Assembly: GCF_024055635.1 (NCBI RefSeq)
Contig: NZ_JAMXMB010000008.1
Location: 124,001 to 188,000, forward strand
DNA: 64,000 nucleotides
Source of the DNA: Microbacterium yannicii
GTDB lineage: Bacteria; Actinomycetota; Actinomycetes; Actinomycetales; Microbacteriaceae
Reading direction: 5' to 3'
Position numbers and translations under genes: made by a program. The notes under the pieces are model-generated. The model searched no databases and was not told where the DNA came from. It saw only the letters and a program-made list of their open reading frames with translations. Of this stretch, positions 51,927 to 62,049 are shown one piece after another. The first letter of the stretch is position 1, and the number at the start of each line of letters is the position of its first letter.

Positions 51927-51939
51927 GACGACCAGCCTA
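51927..51939 (-). promoter_or_regulatory. Leaderless promoter of the DUF1990-hemW pair
   Basis: TAGGCT on the minus strand (51939-51934), inside the last codons of lepA, stands 7 bases before the ATG of the DUF1990 gene. Confidence 0.45.
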
Positions 51940-53790
51940 CTTGCCGTCCTTTTTCTCGGTGTCGCCCGACAATGCGGCGATGAACGCCTCCTGGGGCACC
52001 TCCACGCGACCGACCATCTTCATGCGCTTCTTGCCCTCCTTCTGCTTCTCGAGGAGCTTGCGCTTACGGCTGATGTCGCCGCCGTAGCACTTGGCCAGGA
52101 CGTCCTTGCGCATGGCACGGATCGACTCGCGGGCGATGATGCGGGCCCCGATCGCGGCCTGGATCGGAACCTCGAACTGCTGGCGCGGAATGAGCTTCTT
52201 GAGCCGCTCGGTCATGAGCACGCCGTAGGCGTAGGCCTTGTCGCGATGCACGATGGCGCTGAACGCATCCACCGGCTCGCCCTGCAGCAGGATGTCGACC
52301 TTCACGAGATCGGCCTCCTGATCGCCGCTGGGCTCGTAGTCGAGCGAGGCGTACCCCGCGGTCTTCGACTTCAGGTGGTCGAAGAAGTCGAAGACGATCT
52401 CGCCGAGCGGCATGCTGTAGCGGATCTCGACGCGGTCCTCGCCGAGATACTCCATGCCGAGCAGCGTGCCGCGGCGGGACTGGCAGAGCTCCATGATCGT
52501 GCCGACGTAGTCCTTGGGCGCGAGGATCGCAGCCTTGACCATCGGCTCCGTCACGCTGGCGATCTTGGTGCCGGAGGGGAACTCGCTGGGGTTCGTGACG
52601 GTGAAGGTCTTCCCGTCGTCGGTCACCACCTCATAAGTCACCGACGGCGCGGTCGAGATGAGGTCCAGGCCGAACTCGCGCTCGAGGCGCTCGGTCACGA
52701 TCTCGAGATGAAGCAGACCCAGGAAGCCGCAGCGGAACCCGAAGCCGAGAGCCACCGAGGTCTCGGGCTCGTAGTTCAGCGAGGCATCCGAGAGCTTCAG
52801 CTTGTCGAGCGCCTCACGCAGCAACGGGTAATCGCTGCCGTCGATCGGATACAGGCCCGAAAAGACCATCGGCTTCGGGTCGGTATAGCCGGGCAGGGCG
52901 TCCTTCGACGGCTTGGCAGCGTTCGTGACGGTGTCGCCGACCTTCGACTGGCGCACGTCCTTCACGCCCGTGATGAGGTAGCCCACCTCGCCGACGCCCA
53001 GGCCCCGGGTCGGTGTCGGCTCGGGTGATGAGACGCCGATCTCGAGGAGTTCGTGGATCGCCCGGGTCGACATCATCTGGATGCGCTCACGCGGGTTGAG
53101 CGCGCCGTCCACCATGCGGACGTACGTGATGACACCGCGGTAGGAGTCGTACACCGAGTCGAAGATCATGGCGCGGGACGGGGCATCCGGGTCGCCCTGA
53201 GGTGCCGGGATCTGCGCGACGACGTGGTCGAGGAGATCCTCGACTCCCATGCCGGTCTTCCCGCTGACCCGCAGCACGTCCTCGGGGCGGCCGCCGATCA
53301 GCCCTGCCAGCTCCTTCGCGTACTTCTCGGGGTCGGCCGCGGGGAGGTCGATCTTGTTCAGGACCGGGATGATCTGCAGGTCGTTCTCGAGAGCCAGGTA
53401 CAGGTTCGCGAGCGTCTGGGCTTCGATGCCCTGAGCCGCATCGACGAGGAGGATCGCGCCCTCGCACGCGGCGAGCGACCGCGAGACCTCGTAGGTGAAG
53501 TCGACGTGCCCGGGAGTGTCGATCATGTTCAGTGCGAACGTCTGGTCGCCGGTCGTCCACGGCATCCGCACCGCCTGCGACTTGATCGTGATTCCGCGCT
53601 CGCGCTCGATGTCCATGCGGTCGAGGTACTGCGCGCGCATGTCGCGATCGGAGACGACGCCGGTGATCTGCAGCATGCGGTCGGCCAACGTCGACTTGCC
53701 GTGGTCGATGTGGGCGATGATGCAGAAGTTGCGAATCAGCTCGGGCGGCGTGGCAGAGGGCTCGAGGGGCTTCAGTGCGCGGGGTGACAT
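51937..53790 (-). CDS. lepA: Elongation factor 4 (LepA)
   Basis: A 617-residue translational GTPase. The P-loop is AHIDHGKS (26-33), followed by [14 protein letters not shown] and the EF-G-like domains, ending in the LepA-specific C-terminal domain with [18 protein letters not shown]. It back-translocates stalled ribosomes. The ATG at 53790 matches the family start; TACAAT lies 9 bases upstream. Upstream frame extension is rejected since it crosses the divergent gap. Confidence 0.95.
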   Translation of the reverse strand: MSPRALKPLEPSATPPELIRNFCIIAHIDHGKSTLADRMLQITGVVSDRDMRAQYLDRMDIERERGITIKSQAVRMPWTTGDQTFALNMIDTPGHVDFTYEVSRSLAACEGAILLVDAAQGIEAQTLANLYLALENDLQIIPVLNKIDLPAADPEKYAKELAGLIGGRPEDVLRVSGKTGMGVEDLLDHVVAQIPAPQGDPDAPSRAMIFDSVYDSYRGVITYVRMVDGALNPRERIQMMSTRAIHELLEIGVSSPEPTPTRGLGVGEVGYLITGVKDVRQSKVGDTVTNAAKPSKDALPGYTDPKPMVFSGLYPIDGSDYPLLREALDKLKLSDASLNYEPETSVALGFGFRCGFLGLLHLEIVTERLEREFGLDLISTAPSVTYEVVTDDGKTFTVTNPSEFPSGTKIASVTEPMVKAAILAPKDYVGTIMELCQSRRGTLLGMEYLGEDRVEIRYSMPLGEIVFDFFDHLKSKTAGYASLDYEPSGDQEADLVKVDILLQGEPVDAFSAIVHRDKAYAYGVLMTERLKKLIPRQQFEVPIQAAIGARIIARESIRAMRKDVLAKCYGGDISRKRKLLEKQKEGKKRMKMVGRVEVPQEAFIAALSGDTEKKDGK

Positions 53791-53862
53791 GTCCAGACGA
53801 TTGTACGGGTGCGCGGTGCCGAGACTCTGCGAGCCGCCGGCACGCCCGGTCGCGCCCCCGGC

Positions 53863-53874
53863 TAGCCTGTCGTC
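53863..53874 (+). promoter_or_regulatory. Leaderless promoter of the alpha/beta hydrolase
   Basis: TAGCCT (53863-53868) is followed by 6 bases and the ATG at 53875. No ribosome site is present. Confidence 0.5.
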
Positions 53875-54600
53875 ATGGTGGTGCAAGTCGTGCTCGTCCA
53901 CGGCATCCGGACGTCCGCCACGATGTGGCGCTCCCAGGTCGACTACCTGACTGCTCGCGGCACCCCCGTGACCGCCGTGGATCTGCCGGGACACGGATCG
54001 CGCATGGCCGAGGAGTTCACGCTCGAATCGGCGATGGCGACGATCGATCAGGCGGTGCGCTCCGCCGCCGAGCGCGGGCCGGTCCTCCTCTCCGGCCACT
54101 CGATGGGCGGCCTGCTGTGCATCGAGTACGCGGGCGCGGAGCATCCGCCGCCCGTCGCGGGCTTCATCGCGGCGTCCTGCACCGCGATCCCGCGCGGCGT
54201 CGGGCTCGCCGCCTATCGCGTGCTGGCACGCGGGTTCGACTCGCTGCCCGACCGTGGGATGTGGCTGACGGACCGCATGCTCGACCGCATCCTTCCCGAC
54301 GAGACACGCGCCGACTTCGGCGCGGGCGGCTACGCGCTGGACGCACAGGACACGGCGCTGCGCAGCCTCTCAGTGCTCGATCTCCTCGCGGCGCTGCACC
54401 GCATCGACGTGCCGCTGTGGTTCGTCAACGGGCAGTACGACCAGCTCCGCGTGAACGAGAGGCTTTTCGTGCGCATCGCGCAGCACGCCGAGCTCGTCGT
54501 CGTGCCGCGCACGACCCACCACGTCACGGTCATGCGCCCGCGCGTCTTCAACGCTCTCCTGGAGGTCGCACTCACCACCCTCGAGGCATCAGACGGCTGA
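53875..54600 (+). CDS. Alpha/beta hydrolase
   Basis: A 241-residue cytoplasmic hydrolase. The oxyanion segment VLVHGIRTS opens the fold, the nucleophile is Ser76 in SGHSMGG and the likely catalytic His is in RTTHHVTVM near residue 219. No lid large enough to name a lipase class is seen; substrate is unknown. It is monocistronic with a leaderless start and overlaps the convergent MFS gene by 12 bases. Confidence 0.85.
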   Translation: MVVQVVLVHGIRTSATMWRSQVDYLTARGTPVTAVDLPGHGSRMAEEFTLESAMATIDQAVRSAAERGPVLLSGHSMGGLLCIEYAGAEHPPPVAGFIAASCTAIPRGVGLAAYRVLARGFDSLPDRGMWLTDRMLDRILPDETRADFGAGGYALDAQDTALRSLSVLDLLAALHRIDVPLWFVNGQYDQLRVNERLFVRIAQHAELVVVPRTTHHVTVMRPRVFNALLEVALTTLEASDG

Positions 54601-55833
54601 GCGCTCACGGGCGCGGATCGCGTACGTCATCACGCCGCCGATGATCGACAGGATGCCGCCCATCAGGAAGAGCAGCCAGAACCCTCCGACGAGGGCCACG
54701 AGGCCCGCACCCAGGAGCGGCCCGATCAGCTGTCCCAGGCTCGCCGACACGTTGACGAATCCGAGGTCGCGCGCGTGGTCCTCCGGGTACGGCAGCAGGT
54801 CGGTGCCCAGCGCCAGGCTCACCGACATGTACGCGCCGTACCCGACGCCCAGAAGGGCCGCCGCGATCATGGCCGACGTGAGCGACGGCGCCACGACCAG
54901 GATGATCGACGCGAGCCCCTGGATGACGGCGGCCCACACCACGAACGGCACGCGGCGGCCGGTGCGGTCGGAGATCCAGCCCGATGCGATCGAGGACGCG
55001 ACGACGAACAGCGTGTACACCAGGATCAGCAGGAGGAGCTCGTCCTCGGCGGTCGCGGCATCCCGGTGCAGCCCGTAGAGCAGGAAGAACAGCAGCAGGC
55101 CGGTTCCGAGCGCGTTGCCGATGTTGACCGTCAGGCGTCCCGCGAGCAGCCACGCGAAGTCACGGTCCCGCAGCGCCGCGAGGCGCTCGCGGAGCGTTCG
55201 GACCTCACGTGCGACCGCTACGTCGCCGCTCGCCGGAGGATCGGGAAGCAGCAGCGCGGCCACGGTGCCCACGACGGCGAGGAAGCCCGCCAGGGCGAGG
55301 TAGCCGACGGCGACGCCGAGCTCGAGCAGCACGATGACGCCGACGCCCACGACGATGCCGAGCGCCTGCGACGAGGAGACGGCAGCGGATGCCGCACCCC
55401 GCTGCGTCGTCAGCTGGTCGGCGATGAGCGCGGTGAAGGCCGCCGAGGCGACGGCCACGCCCACCGAGACGCCCACCCACGCCAGGCCCACCCCCCACGG
55501 TCCGTCGGCGAACGCGATCGCGACGAGCGACACAGTGCCGAGCGCGACGCCGCCGAGGGCCCAGGGGCGCCGGCGGCCCCATCGGCCGCGCGTGCGGTCG
55601 GACAGGCCGCCCGCGAGCGGGGCCGCGATCACGCCGGCGACACCGCCGATCGCCAGCACGAGTCCTGACGAGACCACGCCGGTGATCCAGCCCGCCGCGT
55701 CGTCGGGTGTGTCCAGCTGCAGCGGGATGAGCAGCTGCAACGGCGTCAGCTGCACGGTCCAGAGTGCGAGCCACGCGAGCGTGAAGAGCGTGAACCAGCC
55801 CGCTCCGACCTTCGCACCTCGCCGGGCGTTCAC
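54589..55833 (-). CDS. MFS transporter, paired with beta-glucosidase
   Basis: A 414-residue major facilitator protein with 12 hydrophobic segments. The loop GGLSDRTRGRWGRRRP between helices 2 and 3 is the MFS signature, repeated weakly in the second half (GWISDRTGRRVP). The GTG start overlaps the stop of the GH1 gene by 4 bases (GTGA), so the two are cotranscribed and the substrate is probably a beta-glucoside or cellobiose. The longer frame seen upstream is only a read-through of the GH1 region in another frame and is not used. Confidence 0.85.
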   Translation of the reverse strand: MNARRGAKVGAGWFTLFTLAWLALWTVQLTPLQLLIPLQLDTPDDAAGWITGVVSSGLVLAIGGVAGVIAAPLAGGLSDRTRGRWGRRRPWALGGVALGTVSLVAIAFADGPWGVGLAWVGVSVGVAVASAAFTALIADQLTTQRGAASAAVSSSQALGIVVGVGVIVLLELGVAVGYLALAGFLAVVGTVAALLLPDPPASGDVAVAREVRTLRERLAALRDRDFAWLLAGRLTVNIGNALGTGLLLFFLLYGLHRDAATAEDELLLLILVYTLFVVASSIASGWISDRTGRRVPFVVWAAVIQGLASIILVVAPSLTSAMIAAALLGVGYGAYMSVSLALGTDLLPYPEDHARDLGFVNVSASLGQLIGPLLGAGLVALVGGFWLLFLMGGILSIIGGVMTYAIRARERSAV

Positions 55834-57188
55834 GAGCGGGACTCCGCGATGAGGGTGCGGTACCAGTCGAACGAGGCTTTGGGCGTGCGCTGCGCCGTAT
55901 CGAAGTCCACGTGCACCAGCCCGAAGCGCTGCGTCCAGCCGTCGGCCCACTCGAAGTTGTCGAGCAGCGACCAGACGGTGTACTCGCGGACGTCCACGCC
56001 GGCCCGGATGGCAGCTCCCACGGCATCGATGTGGCCCGCCAGGTACGCGATGCGATCGGCGTCGTCCACGGGGCCGTGAACGTGGTCGGGTTCGGGGAAC
56101 GACGCGCCGTTCTCGCCGATCACCAACGGAGGGAGGCGGTCGCCGTAGCGCTCGCGGAAGTCGAGCAGAAGCTCGGTGAGCGCAGCGGGCACGATCGGCC
56201 ACTCCGCCCCGAACCCCGTGACGGGCGCCCCCGGCGTGGGAACGATCTCGAACGGGATCGGGCCGCCCTGCGGCGCGGCCGCGACGGTCGTCGGGTTGTA
56301 GAAGTTGATGCCGTAGAAGTCCCCCGGCACCGAGATCAGGTCGAGATCGCCGTCTGCGACCGGCATCGGCGGAATGCCGAGCGCTTCGAGATCGGGATAC
56401 GCCCCGGTGAGCACCGGCTCGGCGAAGACGCGGTTGTGCAGCACGTCGTACACCGCCGCGGCGGTGAGGTCGGCATCCGTCCCGCTCGCAGGGAGAACCA
56501 GCGTGTGGTTGTTGACGATGCCGACCTCCTCGGCGCCCGCGGCGCGCAGCGCCCGCTGCGCCAGGCCATGGGCGAGGAGCTGATGGTGCACGGTCGGCAG
56601 CGAGTCGAACAGCAGCTGTCGACCCGGCGCCAGCGTGCCGACGGCATAGCCTTGCAGCGATGTGGAGACCGGTTCGTTGAGCGTGTACCAATGACGGATG
56701 CGGTCGCCCAGTGCTTCGGCGACGATCTCGGCGTACTCGCCGAAGCGCTCCGCGGTGCCGCGCCGCAGCCAGCCGCCCTGCTGCTCGAGCGTGCTCGGCA
56801 GATCCCAGTGATACAGCGTTGCGAAGGGGGTGACGCCGGCGTCGCGCAGATCGTCTGCGAGCCGGCGGTAGTAGTCGAGCCCCGCCTGCAGCACAGGACC
56901 GCCGGGCTCGGGCTGCACCCGCACCCACGAGATCGAGAAGCGGTAGCGGTCGACGCCGAGGGCCGCCAGCAGTGCGACGTCCTCGCGGTGGCGCCGGTAG
57001 CTGTCGGGGCCGGGCTCTGCCGTCGCCCCGCCGTGAACCGCGCCGGGAGCATCGACGAAATCGTCCCAGATGGATCGGCCGCGGCCGTCGGCGGTGCGGG
57101 AGCCTTCCACCTGGAACGCGGCGGTCGCGGCCGACCATCGGAAGCCGGGTGGGAACGTCGCGAGGTCGATGGACGGATGCTGCGGCAC
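55830..57188 (-). CDS. GH1 beta-glucosidase
   Basis: A 452-residue cytoplasmic glycoside hydrolase family 1 enzyme. The acid/base Glu172 lies in LNEPVST and the nucleophile Glu359 in VIGENGAS; the N-terminal FPPGFRWSAATAAFQVEG and the DNFEW segment near the C-terminus are intact. It cleaves beta-glucosides such as cellobiose to glucose, which PpgK could then phosphorylate. No signal peptide is present, so the substrate must be imported, presumably by the MFS protein overlapping its end. No LacI-type regulator lies next to it. Confidence 0.92.
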   Translation of the reverse strand: MPQHPSIDLATFPPGFRWSAATAAFQVEGSRTADGRGRSIWDDFVDAPGAVHGGATAEPGPDSYRRHREDVALLAALGVDRYRFSISWVRVQPEPGGPVLQAGLDYYRRLADDLRDAGVTPFATLYHWDLPSTLEQQGGWLRRGTAERFGEYAEIVAEALGDRIRHWYTLNEPVSTSLQGYAVGTLAPGRQLLFDSLPTVHHQLLAHGLAQRALRAAGAEEVGIVNNHTLVLPASGTDADLTAAAVYDVLHNRVFAEPVLTGAYPDLEALGIPPMPVADGDLDLISVPGDFYGINFYNPTTVAAAPQGGPIPFEIVPTPGAPVTGFGAEWPIVPAALTELLLDFRERYGDRLPPLVIGENGASFPEPDHVHGPVDDADRIAYLAGHIDAVGAAIRAGVDVREYTVWSLLDNFEWADGWTQRFGLVHVDFDTAQRTPKASFDWYRTLIAESRS

Positions 57189-57310
57189 GGCGGACTCCTT
57201 CGTCAGGGGCGCGCGCCTCGGGCGACGCGCGCAGCCACGTCTCGATCATGCATCATCCGGCACCGCTCCCCCGCGCATCGGCGCCGTCCATCGCACGGCG
57301 TCCGACCTGG

Positions 57311-57316
57311 TAGAAT
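57311..57316 (+). promoter_or_regulatory. -10 box of rpsT
   Basis: TAGAAT fits the -10 consensus 108 bases before the rpsT start; it leaves a long leader that could carry ribosomal-protein autoregulation. The rest of the 57189-57424 gap shows no gene. Confidence 0.45.
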
Positions 57317-57424
57317 CCTTGTTTGGCTTGCGTGTGGGTTCGCCCTCACGACCGTCGCGAAGCGCCCCTCTACCGCTGACCGGCACATCTATCCGATTCC
57401 CTTCGAACGAAAGAACGTCGACAC

Positions 57425-57685
57425 GTGGCGAACATCAAGTCGCAGATCAAGCGCAACAAGACCAACGAGAAGGCGCGCGAGCGCAACAAGGCAGTGAAGA
57501 GCGAGCTGAAGACGCACGTCCGCCGCACGCGCGAGGCGATCGCCGCCGGCGACAAGGCCGCCGCCGAGAAGGCTCTGGGCACGGCGTCCAAGAAGCTCGA
57601 CAAGGCCGTCAGCAAGGGCGTCATCCACAAGAACCAGGCGGCGAACCGCAAGTCGGCCATCGCCAAGCAGGTCTCGGCTCTCTGA
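57425..57685 (+). CDS. rpsT: 30S ribosomal protein S20
   Basis: An 86-residue, strongly basic, Ala- and Lys-rich all-helical protein typical of S20, which binds the 5' and 3' minor domains of 16S rRNA. The GTG at 57425 ([11 protein letters not shown] start) is the usual form. A clear terminator follows. In Actinobacteria it is commonly found beside holA and lepA, as here. Confidence 0.96.
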   Translation: MANIKSQIKRNKTNEKARERNKAVKSELKTHVRRTREAIAAGDKAAAEKALGTASKKLDKAVSKGVIHKNQAANRKSAIAKQVSAL

Positions 57686-57752
57686 GATTTCGACGCGCTC
57701 TGCGGCCCTGAGGCCGCGCCGCCACGCGAGTGCGCGGTCAGAGCGAGTCGAC

Positions 57753-57781
57753 ATGGCCCGTCCCGTCAAGGGGCGGGCCAT
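57753..57781 (+). terminator. Terminator of rpsT
   Basis: A 12-bp stem (ATGGCCCGTCCC with GGGGCGGGCCAT, one G-T wobble) and a 5-base loop are followed by TTT, 67 bases after the stop, between the convergent rpsT and holA genes. Confidence 0.8.
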
Positions 57782-57797
57782 TTCGCGTCGCCGGACG

Positions 57798-58835
57798 TCA
57801 GGCGCCGTAGGGCGCACGCGTCGCGATGACGGTGATCATGCGCTCCAGCGCGAAGACCGCATCGCGCGAGCCGCCCTTGACGTCGGCATCCGCCCTCGCC
57901 GTCGCCTGGATGGCGCGGCCCAGGCTCTCTTCGTTCCATCCCATGAGGTCGCGGCGCGCACGGTCCACCTGCCAGTCCTTCATGCCCAGTCGCGCCGCCA
58001 GCGCCGCCGAGGGTTCGCGGTTGCCCGCCACCCGCGCCATCGTCCTCAGCTTCATCGCGACAGCCGCGACGAGCGGGACCGGATCGGCACCCGAGGCGAG
58101 CGCGTGGCGGAGGGCGATCAGGGCTTCGCCGTAGCGGCCGGCGATCGCCGTGTCGGCGACCGTGAACGCCGACGTCTCGACGCGGCCGCCGTAGTAGCGC
58201 TCGACGAGCTGGTCGGTGATATCGCCGGGCACGTCGGCGATGAGCTGCTGGCAGGCGGCCGCCAGCTCGGTAAGATCGTCGGCGAAGGCGGAGACGAGAC
58301 TTCGCAGCGCCGTGGGGGCGATGCGCTTCTTGGCTGCCTGGAACTCCCCCGCGGCGAAGTCGAAGCGGTCGGAGTCGCGCTTGACGGCCGGGCAGGCGAT
58401 CTCCACGCCCGAGCCCTGCCCCGCGCGGATCGCGTCGAGCAGCTTCTTGCCGCGCACGCTGGCGCCGGTGTGGCGCAGCACCACTGTGGCGCCGTCCTGC
58501 GGGGCTGACAGGTACGAGACCGCCTCGGCCAGGAAGGTGTCGGAGCACTTCTCCACGCCGCTCACCCGCACGAGCCGCGGCTCGCCGAACAGCGACGGCG
58601 AGGTGACGCCCAGCAGCGTTCCCGCGGCGTAGTCGTCGGCGCGGATGTCGGAGACCTCGAGCGTCGGATCCTCGGCGCGCAGGTACTCGCGCACGCCGGC
58701 GATCGCGCGCTCGGCGCAGACCTCTTCGGGGCCCGACACCAGGACGATCGGCGCCGGCTGCGGCGCGCGCCACGACAGCTGCGGAATGGCGCTGCGCGCC
58801 GTCTTCGCGGGGGTGCGGCGAGCGGGAGAAGCCAT
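57798..58835 (-). CDS. holA: DNA polymerase III delta subunit
   Basis: A 345-residue clamp-loader delta subunit that opens the sliding clamp. The N-terminal AAA-like fold starts at IVLVSGPEEV and carries the clamp-binding LGVTSPSLFGEPRLVRV; the C-terminal collar domain is intact (VAAVAMKLRTMARV, GMKDWQVDRARRD). The ATG at 58835 lies 6 bases after a TAGGCT box, so the mRNA is probably leaderless although comEC ends only 57 bases upstream on the same strand. Confidence 0.9.
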   Translation of the reverse strand: MASPARRTPAKTARSAIPQLSWRAPQPAPIVLVSGPEEVCAERAIAGVREYLRAEDPTLEVSDIRADDYAAGTLLGVTSPSLFGEPRLVRVSGVEKCSDTFLAEAVSYLSAPQDGATVVLRHTGASVRGKKLLDAIRAGQGSGVEIACPAVKRDSDRFDFAAGEFQAAKKRIAPTALRSLVSAFADDLTELAAACQQLIADVPGDITDQLVERYYGGRVETSAFTVADTAIAGRYGEALIALRHALASGADPVPLVAAVAMKLRTMARVAGNREPSAALAARLGMKDWQVDRARRDLMGWNEESLGRAIQATARADADVKGGSRDAVFALERMITVIATRAPYGA

Positions 58836-58847
58836 TGCTCCAGCCTA
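58836..58847 (-). promoter_or_regulatory. Leaderless promoter of holA
   Basis: TAGGCT on the minus strand (58847-58842) lies exactly 6 bases before the ATG at 58835. Confidence 0.55.
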
Positions 58848-58891
58848 CCGACGGCCGCCGACCTCACCGCCCGGGCGCGAGGCGCGGCCCG

Positions 58892-61279
58892 TCATCCTCC
58901 CCGTTCCCGCCACATCGCGACCGCGCTTCCCGACCACCACAGTGCGATCGCCCCCTCCTGATCGGTGCGGGCGATGCGCGCCCCTTCGTCCTCGAGGATC
59001 GTGAGGGTCTCCGCCCGCGGGTGCCCGTAGTCGTTGCCCGCTCCCACCGTCAGCAGCGCCACAGCCGGTTGCACGGCGGCATACAGGCCGGCGTCCTGGT
59101 CGGCGCTGCCGTGATGCGCCACCTTGACGATGGCGTACGGCGGTGCGAGAGCGCCGGAGGCCATCAGCACTCGCTGGGGCGAGGCTGACAGATCGCCGAG
59201 CAGCAGGGTGGGAGGGATGCCGCCACCCCGCACGTCGAGGACGACACTCGCGTCGTTCCCGGTCGGGAACGCGCGACTGCCCGGTTTCGGCCACAGCACA
59301 CGCCAACGCGCCGCGCCGAGTGATCCGCTGAGGCCGGCCGACGCCTCGGTCGCCCGCGCCCCTTCCGCCGTCAACGCGGCGATGCGACGCACCGCCTCCA
59401 CGTCGCCGGGACCGTGCAGCACGGTGCCGACCCGACCGCGCACGGCGTCGAGCCCGCCGACGTGGTCGAGGTCGTAGTGGGTGAGCACCAGCAGGTCGAT
59501 GTGCTCGATGCCGGCGCGTGCCAGGCAGGCTGCCAGCGGCTCCGGGGTCGGGCCGGTGTCGACCAGGGCGACCGTGCCGGCCGAGCGCAGCAGCACCGCG
59601 TCGCCCTGGCCGACGTCGCATGCGAGCACCGACCAGTCTGCGGGCAGCGTCCAGCGGCCGACGACCGATGTGAGCGCCCCCGCGCCCAGAGCAGCCCCCG
59701 CGACGACGGCCACGAGCGCGACCGACGCGGCGTGGACGAGCCGCCGTGCCGGAGGTCCGTCGCTCCGGAGCACGATGACGAGCCCGATGGCCAGACCCAG
59801 GATCGTCAGGCTCGTGGCTCCTGGCCACCCCTCCCACCAGGGCAGGGCGTCGCCGGGGAGTCCGGCGACGGTCGTCGCGGTGGCGGAGATCCAGGATGCC
59901 GGCACCCACGCGAGAGCAGCGAGCCCCGACTGCAGCCACGGGAAGGGCGCGCTCAGACATGCCGCCAGGCCGAGGACGGTGGCTGCCGGCGCCGCGGGGC
60001 CGGCGAGGAGATTCGCGAGCACCCCGTAGACGGGAACGGTCGGCTCGATGAGGATCAGCAGGGGCCCGCAGGCGAGCTGCGCGGCGAGCGGCACCGCCAG
60101 CGCCAGCGCGAGCGGACGCGGAACCGCACGTGCGAGGCCCCCCGCGAGCGGACGGGCGCAGAGCAGCAGCGCGGCCGTCGCAGCCGCCGAGAGCGCGAAG
60201 CCCAGCGATGCCGCCAGCCACGGATCGACGACCAGCAGCACCGTCACCGCCGTGGCCAGCAGTGACATGCCCACTCCCGTGCGGCCCAGGAGCACGGCGA
60301 GCATCGCGACGGCGGCCATCGCGGCGGCGCGCACCACACTGGGCTCGGGGGTGACGAGCACCACGAATCCGACGAGCACCGCGAGGCCGCAGCCCACCCG
60401 GAGGCCGCGCGACGCGCCGAGCGCGGCGGCGAGGGCGAAGGCGATGCCGACCACCAGGGCGCAGTTGGCGCCCGACACCGCGGTGAGGTGGGAGAGCGAT
60501 GCCGCCTTCATCGCCGCGTCGAGCGAGGGAGATACCACCGACGTGTCGCCGACCGCCAGCCCCGGCACGAGACCTGCCCCGTCGCCGGGAAGACCGCCCA
60601 TGGCGCGGACGAGCCCGCGGCGCAGCTCCGCCGCCGCTGCGGCCGCCCCCTCGGCCGCACGGACAACGTCGACGCCTCGGGACGCCCAGAGCACGAGCAC
60701 GTCGCGCTCACCGGCACGGCCGGGCGTGGCGGTGCCGCGAGCCTGCACCACGGCACCCACGTCGAGGGAAGAGAGGCGCTCGACATCACCCACCGCCACG
60801 TGCACGCTGATCTCCACGTCCGTCGCGCGGGTCGCGTGCCCCGTCGTGAAGCGCGAGGTCCGCGCATCGAAGGCGACGGTGCCGTCGGCACGCCGCTCGA
60901 CCTTGCCGACCACCACGGCACGGACCTCGACAGCGCGGCCACCGTCGAGGGCCAGCTGTCCGACGCTCCCCCTCGTCGGCTGCGCCGCCGCGACATGCGA
61001 GGCGGCGGCCGCCGATGCTGCGGCAGCGAGCACCACGACGACGAGCGCACGCCGCACCGCGTGACGCGGCATCCGGGATCGTCGTCGCGCGTGGGCAGCG
61101 CGGCTAGACGCTGTTCCGGGCCGGCTCGTGCCCACGACCGCGACAGCGCCCAGCGCCACGACGAGCCACAGCGCGGCGGCGAGCCAGGGAGAGGCCGTGG
61201 GCAGGAGGATCGCCGCGGCGGCGGCGGCCCAGCACGAAGCGGCGACGGGAACGAGCCGGAGCACTGCGCCACGCGGCAC
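58892..61279 (-). CDS. comEC: DNA uptake channel protein ComEC/Rec2
   Basis: A 795-residue membrane protein. The N-terminal part has several helices and an OB-like domain, the central Competence domain has many membrane helices with LSHLTAVSGANCALV, and the C-terminal metallo-beta-lactamase-like domain has THYDLDHVGG and VAHHGSADQD. It would carry single-stranded DNA across the membrane in transformation. It begins one base after the comEA stop. Whether the strain is naturally competent cannot be read here, as no pilus genes lie in the window. Confidence 0.92.
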   Translation of the reverse strand: MPRGAVLRLVPVAASCWAAAAAAILLPTASPWLAAALWLVVALGAVAVVGTSRPGTASSRAAHARRRSRMPRHAVRRALVVVVLAAAASAAAASHVAAAQPTRGSVGQLALDGGRAVEVRAVVVGKVERRADGTVAFDARTSRFTTGHATRATDVEISVHVAVGDVERLSSLDVGAVVQARGTATPGRAGERDVLVLWASRGVDVVRAAEGAAAAAAELRRGLVRAMGGLPGDGAGLVPGLAVGDTSVVSPSLDAAMKAASLSHLTAVSGANCALVVGIAFALAAALGASRGLRVGCGLAVLVGFVVLVTPEPSVVRAAAMAAVAMLAVLLGRTGVGMSLLATAVTVLLVVDPWLAASLGFALSAAATAALLLCARPLAGGLARAVPRPLALALAVPLAAQLACGPLLILIEPTVPVYGVLANLLAGPAAPAATVLGLAACLSAPFPWLQSGLAALAWVPASWISATATTVAGLPGDALPWWEGWPGATSLTILGLAIGLVIVLRSDGPPARRLVHAASVALVAVVAGAALGAGALTSVVGRWTLPADWSVLACDVGQGDAVLLRSAGTVALVDTGPTPEPLAACLARAGIEHIDLLVLTHYDLDHVGGLDAVRGRVGTVLHGPGDVEAVRRIAALTAEGARATEASAGLSGSLGAARWRVLWPKPGSRAFPTGNDASVVLDVRGGGIPPTLLLGDLSASPQRVLMASGALAPPYAIVKVAHHGSADQDAGLYAAVQPAVALLTVGAGNDYGHPRAETLTILEDEGARIARTDQEGAIALWWSGSAVAMWRERGG

Positions 61280-61280
61280 G

Positions 61281-61967
61281 TCACACCGTCACGAGATCGC
61301 GGAGGGACTCCAGCATCTTGTCGCCGATGCCCGGCACGGCCAGGAGGTCTTCGATGCTCGTGAATCCGCCGTTGTCCTCGCGCCAGGCGATGATGCGTTC
61401 GGCGAGTGCCGGGCCGACGCGCGGCAGCGTCTCGAGCAGCGCCGCGTCCGCCGTATTGAGGTCGACCCGCCCGTCGGCGGGTGGCGGAGCGGCCGCGCCG
61501 GGCGGCGCCGCCTCCCCTTCGCGCGGCACCGGCAGCTGCTCTCCGTCGTCGAGGGTGCGCGCCAGGTTGACCGCGTCGCGATCGGCGTCCTCGCTGAAGC
61601 CGCCCGCGGCGGCGACCGCGTCCACCACGCGCGCGCCCGCGGGCAGCAGGTACAGGCCGGGTGTGCGCACCGCGCCGGACACGTGCACGTAGACGTCGGC
61701 GACTCCCGTGGCGGCAGGCGCTGGTGTCTGGTCCACCGCGACCTCGTCCACCGGTGCCATGGCGCCGCGCAGGATGCCGATGCCCACCGTGACGGCGAGT
61801 GCGGCGACGACCAGCACGACCACGGCGCCGACGCCGAGCCGTCGCCGTGCTGACGGGTCGGGCACGCCCGAGTCCGAGCTCGGGTACGGCGCGCTCGCGC
61901 CCGGTGCAGCGACCCCGGCGACCGCTCCGAGCGGCTCGTCGCGATCACCGGCTGTCACCGGACTCAC
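61281..61967 (-). CDS. comEA: DNA-binding competence protein ComEA
   Basis: A 228-residue protein: a cytoplasmic tail, one membrane helix (about residues 43-65), an SLBB-like domain (VYVHVSGAVRTPGLYLLPAGARV) and a C-terminal pair of helix-hairpin-helix motifs (VDLNTADAALLETLPRVGPALAERI) that bind double-stranded DNA outside the membrane. It passes DNA to ComEC, whose gene follows one base later. The GTG at 61967 is the start used; no clear promoter is seen. Confidence 0.92.
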   Translation of the reverse strand: MSPVTAGDRDEPLGAVAGVAAPGASAPYPSSDSGVPDPSARRRLGVGAVVVLVVAALAVTVGIGILRGAMAPVDEVAVDQTPAPAATGVADVYVHVSGAVRTPGLYLLPAGARVVDAVAAAGGFSEDADRDAVNLARTLDDGEQLPVPREGEAAPPGAAAPPPADGRVDLNTADAALLETLPRVGPALAERIIAWREDNGGFTSIEDLLAVPGIGDKMLESLRDLVTV

Positions 61968-62031
61968 GCTAGGAGTCCGGTGACGACCGTGATGCGCGCA
62001 GGCCTGGGGATGTGGAGATCCCGCGGCCCGG

Positions 62032-62049
62032 CCTTCCTGGGGAGGAAGG
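62032..62049 (-). terminator. Small hairpin directly after leuS
   Basis: CCTTCCT-GGGG-AGGAAGG starts right at the leuS stop codon on the minus strand; the stem is 7 bp. It lacks a T-run, so termination is uncertain. Confidence 0.45.

Noticed and set aside
55834..57249. Upstream extension of the MFS frame across the GH1 gene
   Set aside because: The sequence in this frame is Arg- and Gly-rich shadow; GTG at 55833 overlapping the GH1 stop is the natural start.
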